A stretch of 47,011 nucleotides of DNA, from positions 1-47,011 of IMG/VR virus record IMGVR_UViG_3300044539_000293; one strand, given 5' to 3'. Positions 8,714-18,383 of the stretch are shown here, piece after piece (position 1 is the first letter of the stretch; each line of letters opens with the position of its first letter). The notes below the pieces were generated by a model. It was not told the origin of the DNA and did no database searches. It saw nothing but the letters and a program-made list of their open reading frames with translations. This DNA is from a virus. The position numbers and the translations under genes were made by a program.

Positions 8714-11700
8714 CTTACAGGCAGACAACAGCGGAGATATTTTAGTTGAGTTTGATTACAACAATATCATTGTAGTTGACCCAAATAAAACAATTGACTC
8801 TCAGGGTAAAATTCAAGAAAGATTGGTTGACCATGAGAGTTTAGTTATGTATGCAAATTTGGAAGCAGAAGTTCTCCCAAGAACTAAACTAGCAGTAGGG
8901 GGTAGTCCTGAAGATAGAATTAGAACTATTTCTGTTGCCAAAATGAATATGTTAAAACCAACCAAAGATTCGTTTTTAGGTGTAGGTTACTACGATGAGT
9001 TAACAGGTGAAAATTCAACCAAATTTAAAGGTGATAATCAAATGATGGAAAAGGCCGTTGACCCAAAAAATGGAGACACCCCTTATATTATTAGTTCTCC
9101 TGCAAATTTAAAAGATGTTTTCGATAATGGTTTATTGGGTATTACACAGATTAATGTTACTACTAATTCATCATTCGTTCCTTCAGTTACAATGGAATTG
9201 GAAGATGTTCAAGGGAAAGCGTTATTTCAATTGGGTAATAATTCACCATACGCAGCGTTTTTTAACTTACCATATCCACAATTTTATTTAACACTTAAAG
9301 GATATTATGGTCAGGCGATTAGATATCAATTAAATTTAGAAACTTTTAACGCTCGATTTAATTCGTTTAGTGGAAATTACCAAGTTAGTTTAAAGTTTAA
9401 AGGGTATAAGTTTAATGTTCTAAATGAAATATCAATGGGACATTTACTTGCGGTACCACATATGTATGGTCAAAGATTTGATATATCTACAACTCCGGGA
9501 GGTACTCAAGAATCTAACAAACAAGCAGAATCTCAATCTAAAGTTGAGGGAGCAGTTTCTAAAAATAACGCCTTAAGTCAAGATGAGGTTGTTACTCAAA
9601 TTGTTTCTGAAAAAGGGTATCAGAAAATTGTCGAGGTTTATAGTGAATATAAATCCAAAGGATTAATTCCACCTGATTTACCTGAATTAACTTTATTTCA
9701 GTTAATGACTAAATTACAAACGTTTGAGAATAATATAATGGCATCTTTCCCTAGAGCAAAAGTTGCCCCTCTTACTAATATTAGAAGTTATAAAGAAGTT
9801 TTGAAACAATACTTTGACGCTGTTAGAGGTTCAAATCTTTCATGGTTCAATAAATATTTAAATCCAAAACCTATTGTAACTAATGGGAATGAAAAAATAT
9901 ATGTATTTAAAGAACTTAGCCGAGAAGATAAGGACTATGCGATAACATTGTTGGAATCTTATATAAAAAAATTCAATAATGCTTTGTCTGAAAATGCCAC
10001 TTTAGGTAAGAATGGTGAATCTCCAATTGTTAATCCAATAACATTAAAAACGATTGAGATAGCCCCACCAACAGATGAATCTATTAATTGGAAAGAAACT
10101 GTTAGGTTACAAACAGGTAAAGTATTACCAACCATTGAGGATGAACAAAAAGTTAAAGAATTAATTTATCTTGCAAAAACACCTGCAGCTGCAAAAACAG
10201 AAACCAATGGTAAAACATCGGTTGATATAGTTAATACAAAATTTTTCATATTTGAAGGTAATGGAAGATTTGACAATCAAATATCATTAATAGAGGCGCA
10301 GGCAAATAAAAAATTGTCAGAATACGAGGCGTTAATCTCAGCTGAATTATTAAGAAAAATTGAAGATACTGATACAGGTCTTGGATTTAAACCAACGGTT
10401 AGGAATATGATTGCAGTTGTAATGGCTTCGGCTGAAGCGTTTATTCGTTTAATGGATGACGTTCATACAAATGCATGGAATGTAAAATATGACCCAGTTA
10501 GAAAACAAGCAATATTAGATAATACTTCGTCAGCTCCAAGTTCGGAGACAGTACAAAAAGTGGTTATAACAACAGAGGCTCAACAATCAAATCAAGGTTT
10601 AAGTAATTCTGAGATACCTGTTTATCCATGGCCGTTATTTTTTGTTGAAACACCTGAAGACACTAAAGGGAGATTTCAATTGAAATACATTGCGGACCCA
10701 TCAGTTGTTGACTTAACTCAAGGTTATTTATATGACAAATGGCCTGAGGTTGAATTTGTGGAAGAATATATGATTGGTTTAACTCAAAAATTTAGCCAAC
10801 CTTCAGCTCCACCACCATTAGATAATCAAAGAGATACTAATAGGATTAATATTAATGCAATTGAATTTCCATCAGAAGGATTACCTTATGTTAACAAAGA
10901 GGAAGTTAAATTCTTTTATGAAATATGGGAAAGACAATTTTTAACATCACATTATTCAAATTTAATTAGGGCCAATCAAAATCAAATTGATTCATTAATT
11001 AAATTAAACTCTGAGGCGGAGGTTAATAATATTGTTAAAGGGATTGGTGTGAGTTCTCCGTATTTAAGTTTAAAATTAAAAAATTACGATTTAAAGGCAT
11101 CAAATTATCAGGAGTTTTTAAAAACTATTTCAAATTCAGGAACCGGTAGAGCTTATCAAGATTACATTAGAGATTTTTTTGTTACACCATACATTAAAAA
11201 TTTAACGGAAAATTCTTATAGTATTTTAAATGTTAACGATATTGGTAAACTACCACAATCAAATACTAAATCAGACGCGTTACAATCTTTATTATCTAAT
11301 GCGTCTAACGAGCCATTGATTATTGATACGTTACCTTATACGGACCCTACTTGGTGTCTAAACAATTTAAGTTCAAGTAATAAATCGGTTGGAAATGAAG
11401 TTTTTAATACAAAACAAACTTTAAAAGTTTTTGAACCAAGAAAAGTTATTGCAAATTTCACAGACGTATATGATTTTACTACTAATAGACCTGTAACAAA
11501 TTTTTCTTTTTATCAAAATCAAAATCCTACTGTGTTTGCATTATTGGGATTAAATGGTTTTTATGAGTTTCGAACACCAAAAACTTTTGTAGCGACTGAA
11601 GGTTATTGTGATTACACAACCCCAACAAATGCTTTACCATTTAGAACTACAACTTCAATATTGAACACACCTTATTTTGTTAATTCAATTCAAAATGGTG

Positions 11701-14700
11701 TTCAAAATATTAGAACAAGTGACCCCTATCCGTTTGTTCAATCGGCTTATTTGTTTTTGAATTCATTACCATTGGCTTCATTAAGAGAACGATATAAAAC
11801 ATTGTCAAATGATATTACAACTGACTTAGATTATATATCGTCATGTTTTAATAAGTTTGGTGCTATTCACAAATTACCATACGCTTGGATTTTAAAATAT
11901 GGTTCTGTTTGGCATCGTTATAAAAAATATAAGGAATCAAATACAGATATTTTAGATAGTGCTTGGAAGAATTTTGATTATAGAACCAATTATAGTCCTA
12001 TTTTAAGTTCAATTACTCAAACATATGATTTTAAAATAAATGACACACCAACAACTATTACATTACAACAAGAGGATTCGAATAGTGTTAAAATGCAAAT
12101 TGGGTTTTATCCTAAAGTTGTAAACGACTTTAATGTTTTTTACAAAGGTTTTGAGTTATACGATAAGTACACCAATAGTGAAATTCAAAGTAGTGTTAAT
12201 AATGGGATGAAAGTTTATAATTTTGAAAACTCAAATATTACTGCGAATCGAAGTAATAAAACGTTAAATTTATTCACATATTCTGTATTGTTAGAAAATA
12301 AAGATTTTGGTACTGGAGTAGATTGTGACCCTACTAATAATACTAAAGGTGTTGAATATTTTGTTGTACCTTCTTTTGGTACTTTTTATAACCAAACCCA
12401 AATTGCTTGTGTTGAAAATTTAACAACAACTAATAACGCTGTAGTTGATTTTACTTTTAATCCAAATATATACAATGGTTCGGTTAGAACTTTATGGTCT
12501 GCCCCAAATTATGGTTATTTTGATAACAGTCAGATTAAATACCCTCAGCCCGACTCATATTTAAATTTCATTAATAATGGAGAGGAACAATCCCCTATGT
12601 CGTTATTAAATGAGGATAAATATAGTAAAATTGAAGAAATATTCTCAGTATTTGAGAAGAAAATTTTAGACTCATTTGAACAAGAGTTTTTAAATTTCTG
12701 TAAACCAATTACTGATATTTCAACAATAAAAGAAACGACTTCTTTTTATACTTCAACCGTTGATGATAACAATAATTTTAAAAATTTCCAATCATTATTT
12801 AGAGGGTTGATGTCCGTTCCGGCAAAATCGGCAAATATAAATGAAGATGAATATTTTAATAATACAATTACTAATCAATATAATACATTCCAAGGTGGTA
12901 TTAAAGATTTTATGAATTATGATGTTTTATTTAGATATGGTAATCCATCTGATTACAGAAGAAGACTTTTTAATTCTTATTTATCTCATAATAACACTCA
13001 AAAAGTTGTTGACCCTGTTAAATTTAGACCTTACATTCAAAATACTCTTCCAACAAATGGAGGTACGTTAACGGTTTCACAATCAAAAGGGTTAAATCCT
13101 AACGCGTGGATAGCACTTGAAACTGAAGTTGGATTTTCAACGATAAGAAATGTTGAGTATAGTAGTACCGGTTCATACATAACTGATTTCTTTGTGAATA
13201 ATAATATTGAATTTACAACTGATAATGTTGTTTTATTGGCACCAATAATTAAGATGTACGCAACTCAAAAATTGAAAAACCCAACAATTACGGTTGCTCA
13301 ATTTCAAAATCAGATTAATCAATACTTAAACAATGAAAGTGTATTACAAGACAATTTCTTAAATTTAGTTTTAGATGGGGTTAGAAGAGATTTACCAAAC
13401 CAACAACAATTACCTGAAAGGGTGAATAGAAGTGCAATTGATGGGGAACAAAGTAAAGTTGAAAATTACGAAGTGTTCAAAGCTCTTAATGATAAATGGA
13501 TTGCGGGTGGTGACTATAAAACAAAAACATTATTTGAGGATATGTTATTTTTAGATAGGGCATCAAGAAATATTGGTGATACTATCATATTGAATATCTT
13601 TGATATACAAGGAATGTTTGGTGTTGGTGGTAAAGATGGAGATTATTCGTTAAACCAAGCTATGAGTGTTTACACCTTCATTAGTGGATTATTAATTAGT
13701 AATAATTTCACAGTAATGAATTTACCGGCATATATTAATTTTTATAATGTTCAAGATGTTGATGGAACAGTTATTCCAAATAAATCAGAGGGTTCTTTAG
13801 GATTTGCTAATAGTATGTGGGGGACATTCTTGGATGTCGACTATAGAAAATCGAGTTCAAAAATGGTTTGTTTTTATGTGGGTAAACCATCTCAATATTT
13901 GGATTTACCAAAAGGTAATTTTAGATTTAGAGATGATGGTTTTGAAATGAGAAGAGCGTCTGAAAATCCATTAATTGAAAATCAACAGGGTAAAAAAGAT
14001 TGGGCTTTATCTAACAAATGTGTTGGATTTAATGTTGATATTGGAACTCGTAATCAGAGTATATTTTATTCTTTTAGTGTTTCCCAAGATAATGGGACCG
14101 CTACATCAGAATCGATAAATGCCCAAATTAATATGGTTGACCAAGCATCAGGAAAAAATGTTACAACCCAAAATGCAAGTTTATATAATCTATACAAACA
14201 GAGAAGTTATAAATGTTCTGTTGTTTGCTTAGGAAATGCGTTGTTGCAACCAACCATGTATTTTAATTTAAGACACGTTCCAATGTTTAATGGACCATAT
14301 ATGATACAACAAGTTGAACATAGTATTCAACCGGGTCAATTCCAAACATCATTTCAAGGTATTAGACAAGGGGTGTATGATTTACCCGCGATAGATAACT
14401 TTATTCAAAGTATTAATCAGAACTTATTAACTAAATTAGAATCGATTCTTAAGATTAAGAAAGATGTTATTAATGTGTTATCAGCATCAACAGATTCAAG
14501 TAAGAGTAAAAATATTCAACAAAACGGTAATTCAACTAAAGCTGCTTCAAATACTTGTAGTAGTAAAGTTCTTCCGGTATATCTGAATGCAGGGTATAAT
14601 GTGGTTGATGCAACCAAAACTAGTGTTACTGAGGCGAAATTTGCTGAGGCTCTTAAGAGATTGATACCGAATCTACCGGTACTTCAAACTATTATTTATT

Positions 14701-16403
14701 GTATCTCTTATGCTCGTTCATTTGAAAAAATAAGTAATAGTAATGCGGGTGAATTTAATGGATGGAGTAATAACTTGGCGTCAGTTTCGTTAGATATTGA
14801 CTATGGAGCTACATCAACATTATTTTTAAAACCTTATTCTTGTGTTAATGTTCAAACAAATCCATCGACTAATATTTCATTACCGTTGGCAAGTTTTTCA
14901 ACACTCGATACATATATTACTTTTATGAGAGATAGGTTGATTAATAATATTGACAGAGTTTTAGATATTGGTTTGGTAAAATATTATGTTTGTTTCTACC
15001 CTCAAAAGAATGTTTCACCAAGTGATTACGATAAAAATATCGATGAGTATAAAACTTTAAAAAGGACAATGGAAAAGGCTTTAACGTCTGCATTGTCCAA
15101 AGGGGTTGAGGTTGCAACTAAAGAAATTGTATCTGATTTATTAAACCAAATAAATGAAACCGATAATAATGGTAGTAGTCCGGGTGTTACACCAACACCT
15201 TCACCGATTCCGCCATTACCTGGTCAATCTTGTCCACCACCGGTTATATCATCGTTCTCACCATTGTCAGGTAATACAGGAACGATTGTACAACTTAATG
15301 GTAGAAACTTTAATGGTGTTAAATCGGTTAAAGTTAACGGAGTTGAGGTTGGAATGACAGGTATAACGGTGTTTAATGATTCAACGATGAGAGTTATTAC
15401 GCCTAAATTTTTACCTGATAATGTGGTTAAGAAAGGGTTTATTGTTGTCACTACTGATTTTGGTACATTTACAACAATTGACCAATTTACCTATGACCCT
15501 GCATTACCAGCATCTGCTGCAGCATCACCGGGGGGTTATCAAAATCCTCAAAATCAAACTGCAAATACCCCTCAAACTGAGACTGTAAATACTAATCCTC
15601 AGACTGTGGGTAATATTACTATGATTGGTACCGCGGTTCAGTTAAACGCTAGTAAAACTCAATCATTAAATGTTAAGATAAATCCACAGGAAACTGGATG
15701 GGTATTATCACCTAATCCTGATATGAAATATGTAGTGTATGAATTAGAAGAAGTTAACGGTCAAGTAACTCGAAAATATATTTCACAAAGTGTGATAGGT
15801 GTTGGAGGACAAGTAACAAATAATCAATTCAATGTTACCTTAAATGATGTTGAATCTTATTTTATAACTAATATCCCTAAAATTGAAGGTAAAACACAGA
15901 TTGATATTGTGTTTATTCTTAAAGCGTATAAAGGACAAGAACAACCTGTGGTACAACAATTCCCATTTAAAGTATGGTATACATTACCAAATCAATCACA
16001 AGTTCCGGTTGTTAATGTTCCAAGTAGTCAAACATTACCGACATTCCCACCTCAAAAAATTGCGTTCATTAAAATAGGTGAATCTACTGAGTTACAAGGA
16101 AGAGGTTGGGATTATTATAATATTAAAAAACCGGATGGAGGATATATTACATATCAATTAACAACTCAAGAACCATTTGACGAACGAAAAGCTATTAATA
16201 ATAGAGTTTTATACGCTGAAACATATGAAATTGCAAATTATGGTGGTAGTGGAAGTGTTGCTACTAATTATACTAATTTAATTAATATTAATAAATTGGG
16301 GAATTTTAGATTACAAGTACAATATAAACCGTATGGTAATACATCTCCGATTGGTGGTGAAGTTTTAGTTCAAACTATAGTAAGTGACGTTTTCACTTTA
16401 TAA
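8703..16403 (+). CDS. Giant baseplate hub-like protein with C-terminal TIG domain
   Basis: At 2566 aa this is the longest protein in the window. Residues about 1842-1896 (CLGNALLQPTMYFNLRHVP, then FNGPYMIQQVEHSIQPGQFQ and TSFQGIRQG) match the C-terminal pattern of tail hub proteins (gpD/gp27-like), which form the ring joining tube and spike. The N-terminal 250 residues contain strand-rich sequence including NLPYPQFYLTLKGYYGQ, seen near the start of hub-type proteins. After a Pro-rich linker (about 2158-2176) lies an IPT/TIG immunoglobulin-like domain (about 2177-2266: VISSFSPLSGNTGTIVQLNG, NFNGVKSVKVNG). About 300 more strand-rich residues follow. It is far longer than T4 gp27 (about 391 aa). 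No lysozyme (gp5-type) domain was recognised. Hub function is moderately supported; most of the length is unassigned. Confidence 0.55.
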   Translation: MAGNLQADNSGDILVEFDYNNIIVVDPNKTIDSQGKIQERLVDHESLVMYANLEAEVLPRTKLAVGGSPEDRIRTISVAKMNMLKPTKDSFLGVGYYDELTGENSTKFKGDNQMMEKAVDPKNGDTPYIISSPANLKDVFDNGLLGITQINVTTNSSFVPSVTMELEDVQGKALFQLGNNSPYAAFFNLPYPQFYLTLKGYYGQAIRYQLNLETFNARFNSFSGNYQVSLKFKGYKFNVLNEISMGHLLAVPHMYGQRFDISTTPGGTQESNKQAESQSKVEGAVSKNNALSQDEVVTQIVSEKGYQKIVEVYSEYKSKGLIPPDLPELTLFQLMTKLQTFENNIMASFPRAKVAPLTNIRSYKEVLKQYFDAVRGSNLSWFNKYLNPKPIVTNGNEKIYVFKELSREDKDYAITLLESYIKKFNNALSENATLGKNGESPIVNPITLKTIEIAPPTDESINWKETVRLQTGKVLPTIEDEQKVKELIYLAKTPAAAKTETNGKTSVDIVNTKFFIFEGNGRFDNQISLIEAQANKKLSEYEALISAELLRKIEDTDTGLGFKPTVRNMIAVVMASAEAFIRLMDDVHTNAWNVKYDPVRKQAILDNTSSAPSSETVQKVVITTEAQQSNQGLSNSEIPVYPWPLFFVETPEDTKGRFQLKYIADPSVVDLTQGYLYDKWPEVEFVEEYMIGLTQKFSQPSAPPPLDNQRDTNRININAIEFPSEGLPYVNKEEVKFFYEIWERQFLTSHYSNLIRANQNQIDSLIKLNSEAEVNNIVKGIGVSSPYLSLKLKNYDLKASNYQEFLKTISNSGTGRAYQDYIRDFFVTPYIKNLTENSYSILNVNDIGKLPQSNTKSDALQSLLSNASNEPLIIDTLPYTDPTWCLNNLSSSNKSVGNEVFNTKQTLKVFEPRKVIANFTDVYDFTTNRPVTNFSFYQNQNPTVFALLGLNGFYEFRTPKTFVATEGYCDYTTPTNALPFRTTTSILNTPYFVNSIQNGVQNIRTSDPYPFVQSAYLFLNSLPLASLRERYKTLSNDITTDLDYISSCFNKFGAIHKLPYAWILKYGSVWHRYKKYKESNTDILDSAWKNFDYRTNYSPILSSITQTYDFKINDTPTTITLQQEDSNSVKMQIGFYPKVVNDFNVFYKGFELYDKYTNSEIQSSVNNGMKVYNFENSNITANRSNKTLNLFTYSVLLENKDFGTGVDCDPTNNTKGVEYFVVPSFGTFYNQTQIACVENLTTTNNAVVDFTFNPNIYNGSVRTLWSAPNYGYFDNSQIKYPQPDSYLNFINNGEEQSPMSLLNEDKYSKIEEIFSVFEKKILDSFEQEFLNFCKPITDISTIKETTSFYTSTVDDNNNFKNFQSLFRGLMSVPAKSANINEDEYFNNTITNQYNTFQGGIKDFMNYDVLFRYGNPSDYRRRLFNSYLSHNNTQKVVDPVKFRPYIQNTLPTNGGTLTVSQSKGLNPNAWIALETEVGFSTIRNVEYSSTGSYITDFFVNNNIEFTTDNVVLLAPIIKMYATQKLKNPTITVAQFQNQINQYLNNESVLQDNFLNLVLDGVRRDLPNQQQLPERVNRSAIDGEQSKVENYEVFKALNDKWIAGGDYKTKTLFEDMLFLDRASRNIGDTIILNIFDIQGMFGVGGKDGDYSLNQAMSVYTFISGLLISNNFTVMNLPAYINFYNVQDVDGTVIPNKSEGSLGFANSMWGTFLDVDYRKSSSKMVCFYVGKPSQYLDLPKGNFRFRDDGFEMRRASENPLIENQQGKKDWALSNKCVGFNVDIGTRNQSIFYSFSVSQDNGTATSESINAQINMVDQASGKNVTTQNASLYNLYKQRSYKCSVVCLGNALLQPTMYFNLRHVPMFNGPYMIQQVEHSIQPGQFQTSFQGIRQGVYDLPAIDNFIQSINQNLLTKLESILKIKKDVINVLSASTDSSKSKNIQQNGNSTKAASNTCSSKVLPVYLNAGYNVVDATKTSVTEAKFAEALKRLIPNLPVLQTIIYCISYARSFEKISNSNAGEFNGWSNNLASVSLDIDYGATSTLFLKPYSCVNVQTNPSTNISLPLASFSTLDTYITFMRDRLINNIDRVLDIGLVKYYVCFYPQKNVSPSDYDKNIDEYKTLKRTMEKALTSALSKGVEVATKEIVSDLLNQINETDNNGSSPGVTPTPSPIPPLPGQSCPPPVISSFSPLSGNTGTIVQLNGRNFNGVKSVKVNGVEVGMTGITVFNDSTMRVITPKFLPDNVVKKGFIVVTTDFGTFTTIDQFTYDPALPASAAASPGGYQNPQNQTANTPQTETVNTNPQTVGNITMIGTAVQLNASKTQSLNVKINPQETGWVLSPNPDMKYVVYELEEVNGQVTRKYISQSVIGVGGQVTNNQFNVTLNDVESYFITNIPKIEGKTQIDIVFILKAYKGQEQPVVQQFPFKVWYTLPNQSQVPVVNVPSSQTLPTFPPQKIAFIKIGESTELQGRGWDYYNIKKPDGGYITYQLTTQEPFDERKAINNRVLYAETYEIANYGGSGSVATNYTNLININKLGNFRLQVQYKPYGNTSPIGGEVLVQTIVSDVFTL

Positions 16404-16413
16404 CATAACGATA

Positions 16414-16427
16414 TATTTATAATAAAA
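16414..16427 (+). promoter_or_regulatory. TATTTATAA motif before 74-aa gene
   Basis: TATTTATAATAAAA starts 22 bases before the ATG at 16436 and lies in the 32-base gap after the giant hub gene. Confidence 0.45.
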
Positions 16428-16435
16428 ACAATTTT

Positions 16436-16660
16436 ATGAACATAAAATCAGCATTAGACAACTATCTTGGGAAATCGACTAGAGTTTCTCAAACAGATAA
16501 CGGTGATGGAACACAACAAGTTTGTGATTTAGACACAGGGGATTGTTATACAATCAGAGAAAGAGATGGTCTTATTGAAAGAGCCGGACACCAAACAACT
16601 ATTAATAGAAAAGTTAGAGTTGAGACTGCGGGAGGAATTAAACAATTATTAAACGGATAA
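16436..16660 (+). CDS. Small protein of unknown function (74 aa)
   Basis: Not recognised. It is a compact hydrophilic 74-aa protein with a central DNGDGTQQVCDLDTGDCYTI stretch carrying two cysteines about seven residues apart and several turn-forming Asp/Gly residues, then a basic helix and the C-terminus GGIKQLLNG. There is no signal peptide or membrane segment. It is preceded by the TATTTATAA motif, which in this window goes with structural genes, and is followed after five bases by the 231-aa gene, so the two probably form a unit. It may be a minor virion or assembly protein, but this is only position-based. Confidence 0.6.
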   Translation: MNIKSALDNYLGKSTRVSQTDNGDGTQQVCDLDTGDCYTIRERDGLIERAGHQTTINRKVRVETAGGIKQLLNG

Positions 16661-16665
16661 TCAAA

Positions 16666-17361
16666 ATGGGTTTAGACAAGAAATTAATACAAGAAATTGC
16701 GAGATATCACAATATTAATAAGTATATTATGGAACAAGAGGCGGAAGTTCCTGAAGACCCAACAGCTGGGTTAGAGGCGTTAACACCACCTGCTGCCGCA
16801 GGAGAAGTTCCACCAGCACCTGCACCATCTGAGGCAGTACCGCCACCGGCGCCGGGAGACGCGGCACCACAACCAATTGATGTTGAGAATGACCCTGATA
16901 TTGAAAAAATTGACGATGAAGGAGCTTCTGAAGAAACAGGAACTGAAGGTGAAGAATCTGAAGAACTTGAAATAACTGATTTGGTTAATTCTCAAAAAAA
17001 TATTGAAACAAAACAAGAAGAATATTTTGAAAACTTGTTTAACCAATTGTCTAACTTAGAGGCTAAATTAGGTGAGATGGATAATGTTATGAATAAATTA
17101 AACTCACTTGAAAATAAAATTGAGAAGTATCGTGAAAAAACTCCTCAAGAAAAATTAGAGTTAAGAAGTTACGATTCATATCCGTTCAACCAAAAACTTT
17201 CACAATTCTTCGATGACAAACAAGAAGAAATGGAGAAAACAGGGAAAAATGATTATGTTTTAACTTCAGACGAAGTTGAAGATATTAATGTGAATGATAT
17301 TAAAAATTCATTCCAACCTGGTTCTCAAGAAGATGAATACAAAACATCATTTAAACGATAA
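16666..17361 (+). CDS. Acidic coiled-coil protein with Ala/Pro-rich linker, unknown function
   Basis: Not recognised. The 231-aa protein has four parts: a short basic N-terminal helix (about 1-25), an Ala/Pro/Glu-rich linker (about 28-75, with PPAAAGEVPPAPAPSEAVPP), a strongly acidic stretch (about 76-105), and a probable coiled coil (about 110-155, with repeats such as NQLSNLEAKLGEMDNVMNKL). A charged C-terminal region follows. The DNA for the linker is clearly richer in G+C than the surroundings because of Ala/Pro codons. It follows the 74-aa gene and is closed by a strong terminator before gp32. Such layouts occur in scaffold and virion-linker proteins, but nothing here fixes the role. Confidence 0.6.
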   Translation: MGLDKKLIQEIARYHNINKYIMEQEAEVPEDPTAGLEALTPPAAAGEVPPAPAPSEAVPPPAPGDAAPQPIDVENDPDIEKIDDEGASEETGTEGEESEELEITDLVNSQKNIETKQEEYFENLFNQLSNLEAKLGEMDNVMNKLNSLENKIEKYREKTPQEKLELRSYDSYPFNQKLSQFFDDKQEEMEKTGKNDYVLTSDEVEDINVNDIKNSFQPGSQEDEYKTSFKR

Positions 17362-17371
17362 CAAAAAATTC

Positions 17372-17399
17372 AAAGGTGTCTTAACGGACACCTTTTTTT
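17372..17399 (+). terminator. Intrinsic terminator after 231-aa gene
   Basis: AAAGGTGTC (17372-17380) and GACACCTTT (17387-17395) form a perfect 9-bp stem with a 6-base loop, followed by TTTT. It ends the structural unit before the replication module. Confidence 0.85.
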
Positions 17400-17464
17400 A
17401 TTTGACTTCACTAATTTTATCACCTATATTTAAAGAACAATTTAACAATTTAATTTTATAACAC

Positions 17465-18319
17465 ATGAGTTCATTAGACGCCGTATTGGCACAGTACGAA
17501 AATTCAAAACAATCAGGGGGCGGAGCCCAAGGGAAAATGTCGCAAGACGAAAGAATGAAAAAATATTTTGCACTTATCTTAAGTGATAAGGAGCAATCTG
17601 GACAAAGAAGAGTTAGAATCTTACCTACGAGTGATGGTTCATCACCATTTAAAGAAGCTTGGTATCATGAGATACAAGTAGGTGGACAATGGCAAAAATT
17701 CTACGACCCGGGAAAAAATGATAACGAACGTTCACCTTTAAATGAGGTTTATGAAGAGTTAATTTCAACCGGAAAAGAATCTGACAAACAATTAGCTGCT
17801 CAGTATCGTTCTCGTAAATTCTATATCGTAAAAGTTATCGATAGAGATAGAGAAGAAGACGGACCAAAATTTTGGAGATTCAAACACAACTACAAAAATG
17901 ATGGTATCTTAGATAAAATCATTCCAATTTGGAGAAACAAAGGAGATATTACCGATGCTAAAATCGGTAGAGATTTAATCATCGAATTAAATAAAACAAA
18001 AGCTCCAAATGGTAAAGAATATACTGCAGTATCTACAATTATGTACGAAGACCAAGGTCCGGTACATACTGACCCGGCTCAAGCAAACGCTTGGATTACT
18101 GACGAATTAACTTGGTTAGATGTTTATTCTAAAAAACCTGTTGAATATCTTGAAGCGATTGCTCGTGGAGAAACACCAAGATGGGATTCAGAAAAAGGTG
18201 GATACGCTTACGAAAGTGATTCAGTAAATACAGAATCATTTGGTGGTGGAAAATCTCAAAGTTCAGCACCGGTTGACCCTCAAGCAAACGATGAGATAGA
18301 CGAAGATTTACCTTTCTAA
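17465..18319 (+). CDS. Single-stranded DNA-binding protein, T4 gp32-like
   Basis: This 284-aa protein has the gp32 layout (T4: about 301 aa). It has a basic N-terminal cooperativity segment, an OB-fold core beginning MKKYFALILSDKEQSGQRRV (R48, R49, R51 line) with the aromatic-rich WYHEIQVGGQWQKFYDPG and FWRFKHNYKNDG, and an acidic C-terminal tail. It coats replication and recombination intermediates and coordinates UvsX and helicase, both encoded downstream. There are two oddities. It has no cysteine at all, and the zinc-knuckle CPVC of T4 is replaced by SPLN (90-93), while a histidine (H68) remains near the place of the T4 ligand. The tail ends DEIDEDLPF, like the hydrophobic-acidic tip of bacterial SSB (DDDIPF) rather than the T4 gp32 tail. 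The gene stands alone between two terminators. Confidence 0.85.
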   Translation: MSSLDAVLAQYENSKQSGGGAQGKMSQDERMKKYFALILSDKEQSGQRRVRILPTSDGSSPFKEAWYHEIQVGGQWQKFYDPGKNDNERSPLNEVYEELISTGKESDKQLAAQYRSRKFYIVKVIDRDREEDGPKFWRFKHNYKNDGILDKIIPIWRNKGDITDAKIGRDLIIELNKTKAPNGKEYTAVSTIMYEDQGPVHTDPAQANAWITDELTWLDVYSKKPVEYLEAIARGETPRWDSEKGGYAYESDSVNTESFGGGKSQSSAPVDPQANDEIDEDLPF

Positions 18320-18331
18320 AATAAAACAATC

Positions 18332-18370
18332 AAACTTGGACATTTAGTTAGACACTTTGCCCAAGTTTTT
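18332..18370 (+). terminator. Probable terminator after gp32-like gene
   Basis: AAACTTGG (18332-18339) pairs with CCAAGTTT (18361-18368) over a 21-base loop that can partly pair further, followed by T-rich sequence. The large loop makes this weaker than the others. Confidence 0.55.
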
Positions 18371-18383
18371 ATAATATTATTAT

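Noticed and set aside
15154-16077. Small plus- and minus-strand ORFs inside the hub gene's C-terminal part
   Set aside because: They lie fully within the TIG-domain coding region in other frames and show no start signals or family patterns.
8703-16403. gp5-type lysozyme or spike domain in the hub proteins
   Set aside because: I looked for a lysozyme E-D-T pattern and a C-terminal triple-stranded repeat helix and could not support either.
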